Part shown: in pieces, positions 55,616 through 64,000 of the stretch | Numbering within the stretch: the first letter of the stretch is position 1 | Layout of the letters: each line of letters opens with the position of its first letter | NCBI GenBank assembly: GCA_026075535.2 | Contig: AP026541.1 | Span: 1,178,001-1,242,000, forward strand | DNA from: Tricholoma matsutake | Taxonomy: Eukaryota; Basidiomycota; Agaricomycetes; Agaricales; Tricholomataceae | Direction of reading: 5' to 3' | DNA: 64,000 nucleotides | Made by a program: the position numbers and the translations under genes | The notes under the pieces: generated by a model | Told to the model about the DNA's origin: nothing | Databases searched by the model: none | The model's input: the letters and a program-made list of their open reading frames with translations, nothing else

Positions 55616-57626
55616 CTATTTCGCTATTTCATGTGCATGGTAATCTATGTACTTGTTTACATAGAACGATTTGAAGGCATCTAAGCTGTCAGTATGTTTG
55701 AGCTGATGGGGGATAGAATGCTTATCTGCTCTACCCATGAGGTGTGCTCCTTGAAGGATGGTGTCAATGTGAACAACTGACATAATCTGCTGTCCATTCC
55801 TATCAAGATCAGGCTCTACGATCCACATCCCAGTGTCAGGACATGGAGCATCATCCACAGCAGAGAACTATGTCAGTAGTGCACAAGGGTAGGTGACAGA
55901 GTGATGTTTGATCTTGAAAAACATATGAATGCATGCTGCATATAACCCTTGGAAACCCAGCAATTCTGGATCAACAAATACACAATCACAATGTTCTGGA
56001 CCCCTACACCAGGAGCTCACAGATCATATATGTTCTTGGTACATACCACCAATACCAGATCTGTCACTTGGAGCATAATATGTTGCAACCACCGAAGGAT
56101 AGACATAGATTTTGCTGGTATAAACTGGACATTCTGCCAGGGGAACATCAATTAATGGAACATCAGGATCACAGTCAGGGTGTTCTTGCTCATAGAGAAA
56201 TCATGATATGAATTCAGGAAGCTGAGGAATGGCTGAGAGTGAGAACTGTTTGAGGAAGATGAGGAACTAAAAACAAAAAAAGTTAGACAAGAAATGAGGA
56301 ACACAACACTACTTGCATATACTAGGTTCCTTAGCCAGAATGACTTCTCCAAGGATATCATGGGAGTCAATGGAGCCACCACCATCATCCTCATCATCCA
56401 GAGCAACGTTTGGGACCTCCTGTGGGACTTTGTGATCCAGTAATGGACCATTCAGCATGCCACGAGACTGAAAGTCTACATGGCTAGCGGCAAGTTTATC
56501 AAGACATTGATTGGTGAGAAGCATTTGAGCAAGTGCTTTATGATGATTTGAATGATGCCAGGGTTCCTTGACTGCTTTGATATGTTTTGACTCCATAATT
56601 GAAGAACATAATCCATTAGGTGCTCTGAACTCAGTGATAAGAAAAGGGCAGTGAACAAGGGAGTGCTGGCATGGTAGTGAAATCCCATTGGGACATACAC
56701 CTTCCTGTTGAAAGATGAGATGTTTCTGATGAAAGTGTGCAATTGCATGCCTGATCTCATCGATATCATCCTCATCTGATACAGAGCACCACACAAGGTA
56801 GCAGAACTCTATAAAACTACTGATTGCCCACAACATTTGCAGTGGGACATAGCTGGCAATAGCAGGAAGATAGACCTAGACAACAAACTTGGAGGTTGGC
56901 AGGGAACAACAAAGTAAATCCAACTTACCTTCATAAGTGCCTTTGAGTTGTCACATGTCCACAGCTTGAACCCATGACCCTCAGGAAAGTGCCGGAGACC
57001 AGGAAATAATGGCGCTACTGCAATTTTAACCCAGACATAAATCAATACATATAGTGCAATGCTGACACAGACAAATAATAAAATCACCTGTGATCAATGT
57101 CTGCCAAGATCCAATCCACTTCTGCAGTACCATGAACCAACTTGAGATAATCTTCTACCCATGTAACAAGATGGTCTTTGAATGTTGCTTTGATCACTTG
57201 ATGTAGGATGTCAGGAGAGATCAATTCATGAATATTAGCATGAGAAAAACCATAAGTAAATGGCTACAGGTTGATGTTAAAAGCACAACAACAAAAGACA
57301 TGGCCAGAGGATATCATGAATTATTCCATAACCATCCCAAAGTGCCTTCTTGTCGAGAGCATCAAACAGTGCAAGTGTTAGTTCATATGTTTGTTGACCC
57401 CCTTCCCCATCCAGGTTGCTTGCAGAAGCATCACATCTGCACTGTAAGATAGTAAACATTTATATTATTCATGGCATTACCTTGAACACCATCCTTGGAC
57501 AATACACGTGCACAGCACTTGCTCTGGATAGTCTGCAATGTAAGGTCCAATCTGATAAATCGTCCAGCAAAAGTGACCATCAGCAAAATGAATGATCTCT
57601 GCTTCATCCATGCCAGCCTCAGCCTG
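55616..57626 (-). pseudogene. Plavaka-type (CACTA-like) transposase relic, C-terminal part
   Basis: Read from 57626 down, the frame gives IIHFADGHF and IGPYIADYPEQV-like blocks (57620-57500), then CDASASNLDGEGGQQTYELT and LWDGYGI near 57330. HELISPDILHQVIKATFKDH follows near 57220, then FPEGHGFKLWTCDNSKALMK near 56960. After an intron of about 55 bp come SSFIEFCYLV, NGISLPCQHSLVHCPFLI, NGLCSSIMESKHIKAVKEPW, MLLTNQCLDKLAASHVDFQS and RGMLNGPLLD (56820-56440). A C-terminal block, PDTGMWIVEPDL to LDAFKSFYVNKYIDYHAHEI, ends at 55616. This order is that of Plavaka transposases, common in mushroom genomes. The N-terminal catalytic part is cut by the MITE at 57627. Several stops and shifts make it inactive. 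Confidence 0.72.
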
Positions 57627-58070
57627 TAGTGTTTGAAGGTCCAGTCCATGGTTATGTAACAGTCTTTTGGAATTTTGAGATGTAGTCTGCTTGTTAAAGC
57701 CCTACAACTTATCCTGGCATTTCAAGACTTTTTGTACACAATGCCAAGATAGGACCAAAAGGGTTTTGTCATTGTACCTCAGTTGTTTTTACAGAATTAA
57801 ACATAATAAACACAAAACAATTTTTCCAGTTCATACATTTTTCTCAAAACCTCGGAAAATGCATAGACTGGAAAATTTGTTTTATGTTTAATATGTTTAA
57901 TTCTGTCAAAACCACCGAGGCATAATGACAAAACTTTCTCAATCATATCTTGACATTGTGTACAAAAAGTCCTGAAATGCCAGGATAAGTTGTAAGGCTT
58001 TAACAAGCAGATTACATCTCAAAATTCCAAAAGACTGTTACATAACCATGGACTGGACCTTCAAACACTG
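57627..58070. mobile_element. hairpin MITE of the TAGTGTTT hAT-like family
   Basis: This 444-bp element has extended inverted repeats of about 190 bp on each side. They run from TAGTGTTTGAAGGTCCAGTC (57627) to the complement at 58070. The first bases equal those of the 838-bp element at 17949-18786 except for one position. It is inserted in the Plavaka relic. A clean 8-bp duplication is not seen at these ends; ATGCCAGC/ATGCCAGG lie at 57610 and 58071. Confidence 0.82.
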
Positions 58071-58267
58071 ATGCCAGGGTGTAAAGACTGCAGAATTTGC
58101 CACAGTGATCCATGAAATAAATCCATGGAACTCTTTGCTACCCTGATGTTCATGATTGGCTGCATCAGAAGAACATTGTCAGTAGATAGCATCATCTGAG
58201 TTAGACAGGGACAGTACTTTACTTTTGGGGATCACCAGAAATGCAATAAGGGTCACAATGCCTGACC

Positions 58268-58658
58268 TGTTAGGAAACAGCCCCAGTACATAATAAATTT
58301 TCATTTTTATTTTATTACATTGAATTATGCTGAATTATGCTACATGTGCAAGGCATGAGAATTTTATTTCACATGTGTCAATATGTATGTGATGTATGTG
58401 CACACCAGTTGTAATAATGTACAACATATGTAACATAGTATATAAACTTAAATATATGTGTAGAGGACCCCAGTTGTGTTCTCTTAGGTATTCTACCTAC
58501 TATTGTGGTGCAAAACACCTTCCTCAACTAACTAATCTACTAATAACCCCTCACATCAAAACCATCAATCCCCCCATCATGCACACACATCCTGCCCCCT
58601 TCTTGTAGAGAGAACCCACATGGCCATGGCTAGCAGATAAGTGGGTGTTGCCCTAACA
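58268..58658 (+). repeat. LTR (TGTTAGGAAACAG family), probable 5' LTR of gypsy C
   Basis: 391 bp, TGTTAGGAAACAGCCCC to GTTGCCCTAACA, the first of five copies in the last 6 kb. Flanking 5-mers differ (TGACC / GAAGA), so it is not a simple solo LTR. It lies 345 bp before a gag frame on the same strand. Confidence 0.75.
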
Positions 58659-59002
58659 GAAGAACACAACTTCCCATATCAGTGCACCTTCTCTTTTGTG
58701 CATACATCATTGTTTCAGCATGCCACATCCAATTACTCATCCTTTTGGCATGAGCTGGAAGTAACTGTGCATATGGAATCTACCTTTTCTTTTGTAAGTC
58801 AATGCCAGGCCTCACCTAACATTGCAACTGCCAGTGATTGAGAGGCAGTGCTTTTCATTAGGACAGCTGTAACCAGACAACCAATTGTATCTGGTCTAGT
58901 TACAATTATCCAGACAACTATTTTAGTTACAAGCTGCATTCAGTGATATCTCCAAGATCAGGCACTTAGCTGAAGAAGTGATTCATCACAGATCTATCTG
59001 TT

Positions 59003-60160
59003 ATGTCAGAACCATCAACTTCTAATCCTGTCCCTAATCCCATTCCTACCCCTGCACTAGAGGCAAAGATTGGTGTGCTCACAGTGCAAATGTTGCAACT
59101 AGTGTCAGTGCTGGTAGCATTACAGCCCAATCAATCAGGAGTACAGCCACAGAGGACAGCAGAGAAAGATGATGAGATGGAGGAGATGGTGGAGTGGATT
59201 TCACAGGATGATGTGCAGAAGGCAGAGAAGTCCAAAAATAGAAAGGTGGACTTAGTGTGTGCCACCCCAAATCTTTGATGGTACCATGGAGATACAAAAT
59301 TGTTCATCAGCTCTATAGTGTTGCACATCCATGGAAGGAAGCCAGAATTTCACACAGCAGAATCTAAAATTATGTTTGCTCTCTCTTACATCCAGGGGGG
59401 GAAAGCACAGCTTTGGAGAAATGAGGCTATTAATCAAATTGCTGGGGGAAACAAACCACTTGTGATGTTTAAAGAAATTTTGGAGAGATTGGAGGGTCAG
59501 TTTGGAGATCTTAATCCAAAGGTGACAGCCAATGCTAAATTAAAAACTATGCAGTGAGGTTCTTTAATGGTGGATGAGTTTATTTTGCAGTTCAAGGCAG
59601 AAGCTTTGCAGATGGATATGGAAGAGGCTGTGTTGGTAGAATTTCTGAAGGCAGGATTAAATCCCTCATTATTCAAGTTTATTCACCAACTAACTTCTAT
59701 GCTGGAGCAGTTGGAGAAGTGGTATAATTGGGCCATGCACCTTGATTGTCAATATCAGCAGGAACAAGCCAAATTGAAGTTGATGTATGAAAATAGCAAA
59801 TTTGGAAAGCTGTCAGGAGGAAAGTCTGAGAAAGGAAAGATGCCTCAGGTGCAAATGGCAGCACAAACTCCAAGGGCACAGCCACTGGCCATGGCAATGA
59901 CACCTATTGCTACCAGCAGCAGATGCTATGGAGGTTGATTAAGCAGGTAGATGAGCCCCACTTAAATGTTTTAAACATGGGAAATTATGACACATTTCTA
60001 GGAATTGTAGGGAGAAGAGGCAAATTAAGGAAGACACAATTGAGGAAGTGAAGGAGGAAGAAAGCAAGCAGCAGAATTTTGTGCAAGAGTCCCAGTGAAG
60101 GTTTCCCCATTGGTGACCCAAAATTGTTACAATGTATTAGTATCAGAGGAAACTTAGGGC
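59003..60160 (+). pseudogene. Ty3/gypsy copy C gag
   Basis: MSEPSTSNPVPNPIPTP opens the frame, with a coiled N-terminal part and an acidic MEEMVEWISQDD stretch. After a frame change the capsid follows: SSIVLHIHGRKPEFHTAESK, IMFALSYIQGGKAQLWRNEA and RLEGQFGDLNPKVTANAKLK (59300-59557). A TGA precedes MVDEFILQFKAEALQMDMEE to 59938. A decayed zinc knuckle follows (ISRNCREKRQIKEDT, about 59997-60040). At least three breaks. Confidence 0.78.
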
Positions 60161-60859
60161 AATTCAGAAAAGGAAATTCATGATGAGTACAACTGCCTTC
60201 AATTATGTGACAATGAAGATCTGTGAGTGCAATTTCTGAAAAAAAAATTATTTGCTCTGTATGAATAGAAACCAAAATCACCTTGACCATGGGACTGAAG
60301 ACAGTGGACACACACACAGTGATTGATGTGGAGGTGTTGCTTGATAGCTGTGCTATGAGATTATTTATTAATCAATCCTTAATTACCAGAAATGGTATTT
60401 GCATGTGCAAGCTATTGCAGCCCATAATGGTGTACAATATTGATGGAACAGTAAATCATGGAGGAACTATTAAGGAGGAGGTGACTATGATACTGAGGTA
60501 TTAGGGCAATCAGGAACAAGCCATTTTCAAAGTGTGCAATCTCAGGAAGACCAATCTAATAATAGAATGTCCATGGTTATGCAAGCATAATCCCAAAATT
60601 GATTAGAAAACTGGGAAAGTACAAATGACTCATTGTCCTAAAGAGTGCAATGTATTTGGGAGGAAGGTGAGAAAAGAAAAGAGGCAGAAGAGGGAGAAAG
60701 AATGTCCAAGGAAGTATTCAGTAATGATGGAGCAAGTGGAGGATGAGGATATGCTGAATGGGGAAGTTCTGATCACAATTGAGAAAGAATCAATTGTTCA
60801 GAGAAACTCATGGAGGACAGTCATTGGATAGGGATGTAGTAAATGTGGAGAAGCCAATG

Positions 60860-61218
60860 TGTTAGGGTGACACCCACTATCTGCTAGCTAAGACCATGCA
60901 GGTTCTCTCTACAAGAAGGGGGCAGGATCCATGCACGTGATGGGGAAATTGATGGTTTTGATGTGAGGGGTTATTAATAGAATGGTTGGTTGAGAAAGGT
61001 GTTTCACACCCCAAGTGTGGGTGGAATACCTCCTAAGAGAACACAACTAGGGTCCCCTAGGCATACATTCAAGTTTATATCCTAGGTTACATATATTGTA
61101 TGTTGCTGCTACTGATGCATGCATACATATTGACGTGTTTTACACTAGCATAATGTAGTGTAATGTAGCATAATTTGACATAATAAAATAACAATGAAAT
61201 TTTATTAGTTTCCTAACA
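60860..61218 (-). repeat. solo LTR in gypsy C, minus orientation
   Basis: TGTTAGGGTGACACCC to TTTCCTAACA, 359 bp. Flanks CAATG and CACTG match at four of five bases. It lacks the GGGGCTG block at the inner end. Confidence 0.82.
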
Positions 61219-61528
61219 CACTGGAGGATTGGGTACCAAAGAAGTACCACAAGCATCTGTTGGTCTTTCAGAAGAATGAGTCTGAGTGAATGCCGGTGTG
61301 GAAACCATGGGATCATGGGATCAAGATGAAGGCCAGAATTTGTGCTGAAGAAGTCAAAAGTGTATCCATTATCTCTGAAGGAACAAGAAGAAGTTGATGT
61401 CTTCCTAAACAAGCAATTACAGAAAGGGTACATCTGACCTTTGAAATCCCTGCAGACATCACCAATATTCTTTGTATGGATTATAGATATCTGAATGAGT
61501 GGACAGTGAAGAACATGTACCCCCTACC

Positions 61529-61932
61529 TGTTAGGAAACAGCCCCATTATCTAATAAAATTTCATTTTTATTTTATTATGTCAAATTATGCTACATTATG
61601 CTAAGTTATGCTACATTATGCTAGCATGAGAATTTTATTTTGCATGCATCAATATGTACATGCATGTACACGTGCATCAGTAGCAACAACATACAATATA
61701 TGTAACCTAGTATATAAACTTGAATATATATGCCTAGGGGACCCTAGTTGTGTTCTCTTAGGTGTTCCATCTACACTTGTGGTGTGAAAACACCTTTCTC
61801 AACCAACCATTCTATTAATAACCCTCACATCAAAACCATCAATTTCCCCATCATGCATGCAGATCCTGCCCCCTTCTTGTAGAAAGAACCTGCACAGTCT
61901 TAGCTAGCAGATGAGTGGGTGTCACCCTAACA
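61529..61932 (+). repeat. solo LTR in the gypsy C reverse transcriptase
   Basis: 404 bp with a perfect 5-bp duplication CTACC (61524-61528 and 61933-61937). It sits inside the NMYPLP...ISKIID codons of the reverse transcriptase. Confidence 0.93.
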
Positions 61933-62735
61933 CTACCCTTGATCTCCAAAATTATTGACAAAGTGGGGTCTTCACAAAGTTAGATCTAAGATGGGGATAC
62001 AATAATGTATGCATTAGGAAAGGAGATGAGTGGAAAGCTATCTTTGCCATGTGCTGAGGATTGTTCAAGCTGCTTGTCATATTTTTGAGATGACCAATAG
62101 TCCCCCAACTTTCCAAAATATGATGAGTGACATTTTCAACAATGTAATTGACAAAGACATGGTAATAATATTTATTGACAACATTCTGATATTTAAGGAG
62201 GATGAAGAAAATCATGAGGCAGTAGTGCAGGAGGTGTTATGGAGATTGGTGGAGAATGATTTATTTTTGAAACTGGAGAAGTGTGTATTCTGTGCTAGCA
62301 ATATTGAGTTCCTGGGGTTAATGATTGACCCTGATGGAATTAAGATGGATCCAATTAAGGTACAGGCAATCACAGGATTGGCCTGGGCCCACCCATGTCA
62401 AGAAGGTACAAGCCTTCTTGTGGCTCACATCACTTTGTGCATAAATTTTCCAAAATTGCTGCACCATTACATAACTTCATGCAAAGGGAGTAGTAGGGAG
62501 GCAGGGGGAGCAACAGCAGACAGTGTTTGAGGAATTAAAGAGGAAGTTCATAGAGGAACCAAATATTAGCCCTAGTAGATTTCACATGCCATTTACATGT
62601 GGAATCAGATGCATCCAACTTTGCTACTGGAGCAGTATTATAAATGCTATGCAAAGATGACAAATGGCATCTTTGCACATATTTATGTGGAAAGGAACTA
62701 TGATGTGCATGACAAAGAGATGTTGGGAATAATAC

Positions 62736-63125
62736 TCTTAGGGCAACACCCACCTATCTGCTAGCTAAGACCATGCAGGTTCTCTCTACAAGAAAGGGGC
62801 AGGATGTGTGTGCATAATGGGGGAATTGATGGTTTTGATGCAAGGGGTTATTAATAGATTAGTTGGTTGAGGAAGGCATTTTGCACCACAATGGTAGGTG
62901 GAATGCCTAAGAGAACACAACTAGGGTTCCCTAGGCATGTGTTTAAGTTTATACTATGTTACATATGTTGGGCATTTTTACAACCAATCCACATGTACAT
63001 GCACATACATATTGACACATGTGAAATAAAATTCTCATGCCTCATGTGTGTAGTGTAATTCAGCTTAATTTGATGTAATAAAATAAAAATGTAATTTTAT
63101 AATGTAATGGGGCTGTTTCCTAACA
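62736..63125 (-). repeat. LTR of the same family, minus orientation
   Basis: 390 bp, TCTTAGGGCAACACCC (first G lost) to GGGGCTGTTTCCTAACA. It truncates gypsy C at 62735. Flanks AATAC/TTACC do not form a clear duplication. Confidence 0.8.
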
Positions 63126-63664
63126 TTACCCCTCTTTTATGCCTTGAGTTCCAGGCAAGAAAATATTGTATTTGTCCCCTACTTCACTATCAGCTCCCAA
63201 ATTTGTTCCAGCTCCATTTCTGCATTGACTGATTGGAAGATGCTGCTTCTCCATGGGGTTGAAACTCCTTCAGCCCACAATGTTTCTTGAATGCAACTTG
63301 AATGCTGTCAGCCATCCTGAGGAACCCCAACCGGGTCAGCAAGGTGTGTCCACCTCTCACAATGGGCAAACCTTGAGGCAGTTAATCCATAGTTGACTCA
63401 TAGTTGACTTGTGTTTGACTCGCAGTTGATTGGCAGTTGACAGTTATTATATAATATCATGTGACTCCTCTGTATACAAGTTATACACAACTTTAAGATA
63501 CTTAGTCCTCAAGGCTCACATAAGTTTAAGACAATGCACCTGACCTTCCCACAATACCAGCCTAATAACAGTGAGGCAGTTGCAGGGTAACTGGAATGAG
63601 AAGCTAGAAGAGAATAACACAGTAACCAAGGGGGCCAGGATTTGAACCTGGAACCCAGGGTAGG
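63126..63664. other. spacer between two LTR copies
   Basis: No gene recognised. A short run of TTGACTY repeats (AGTTGACTCATAGTTGACTT, 63392-63440) is visible. Confidence 0.4.
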
Positions 63665-64000
63665 TGTTAGGGCGACACCCACTATCTGCTAGCTAAGACC
63701 GTGTGGGTTCTCTCTACAAGAAGGGGGCGGGATCCGCACTCGTGATGGGGAAGTTGATGGTTTTGATGCGAGGGGTCATTAATAGGTGAGTTTGTTGAGA
63801 TAGGCCTTTCACACTGAAAATGTAGGTGGAATACCTAAGAGAACACAACTGGGGTCCCCTAGGTGTATATTTAGGGTTTATATACTATGTTACATATATT
63901 GTACATTGTTGTTACCGACGCACTTGTACATGCACGTACATTCTGATGTGTGTGAAATAAAATTCTCACGCTATCAAAGTGTAGCATAATTTGGTGTCAT
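63665..64000 (-). repeat. LTR of the same family, running off the window
   Basis: Starts TGTTAGGGCGACACCC at 63665 and matches the other copies up to the window end. It keeps more CG dinucleotides (GGGGCGGGATCCGCACTCGT) than the other copies, so it may be the youngest. Confidence 0.85.

Larger units (their letters stand above)
60283..62735 (+). pseudogene. Ty3/gypsy copy C protease, reverse transcriptase and RNase H, cut by two LTRs
   Basis: The protease has VLLDSCAMRLFINQSLI (DSC in place of DSG/DTG, near 60330). The pol linker resumes after the LTR at 60860-61218 with LEDWVPKKYHKHLLVFQKNE. CMDYRYLNEWTVKNMYPLP ends at the LTR 61529-61932. The palm resumes with [14 protein letters not shown] and, in another frame, NSPPTFQNMMSDIFNNVIDK. 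The catalytic box reads FIDN instead of FIDD/YIDD (near 62173). KCVFCASNIEFLGLMIDPDG follows, and RNase H fragments run to 62735, where another LTR cuts the frame. Confidence 0.82.

Overview
The window looks like a piece of a mushroom-type fungus (Basidiomycota, Agaricomycetes). The genes have several short GT-AG introns of about 45-65 bp. The single-copy genes and the transposon families (chromovirus and other Ty3/gypsy elements, Plavaka and hAT transposases, copia gag, a LINE ORF1) are ones I know from that class. I made no database search, so family names rest on motifs and recalled family patterns.

Layout. (1) 1-9.9 kb is a three-level nest. A minus-strand hAT transposase relic is split by a chromovirus LTR retrotransposon (878-9088, 5-bp target duplication). 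The chromovirus is itself split by a 530-bp hAT-type MITE (6055-6584, perfect 8-bp duplication). It also carries an antisense ORF with its own AATAAA between pol and the 3' LTR. (2) 9.8-13.4 kb holds a truncated BCAS3-like gene and an intact six-exon Gfo/Idh/MocA oxidoreductase. (3) 13.4-42.4 kb is a repeat-rich block bounded by an inverted duplication. Each arm has a NACHT NTPase gene followed by a 70-bp minisatellite; the left gene is largely open and the right one is broken. Between the arms are several hAT-type non-autonomous elements, an interrupted aminoglycoside-phosphotransferase-like relic, a copia gag relic, two opposed copies of one Ty3/gypsy family, inverted ~1-kb LTRs and a LINE ORF1 relic. 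(4) 42.4-53.9 kb is a gene island: a tRNA-derived SINE with a 17-bp duplication, a five-exon GH5 glucanase-like gene (-), a heme-thiolate peroxidase (+) and a Gdt1/UPF0016 transporter (+). The last exon of the transporter is partly triplicated and holds a composite palindromic MITE. (5) 54-64 kb is again transposon debris: a Plavaka transposase relic, a hairpin MITE and a Ty3/gypsy relic cut by solo LTRs.

A recurring theme is C-to-T / G-to-A decay. Catalytic Asp codons became Asn in two reverse transcriptases and one integrase, stops arose from TGG, CAG and CGA, and several target duplications differ by reciprocal TG/CA at what was probably a CpG. This fits methylation and deamination (RIP-like or plain CpG decay) of repeats, while the single-copy genes remain open.
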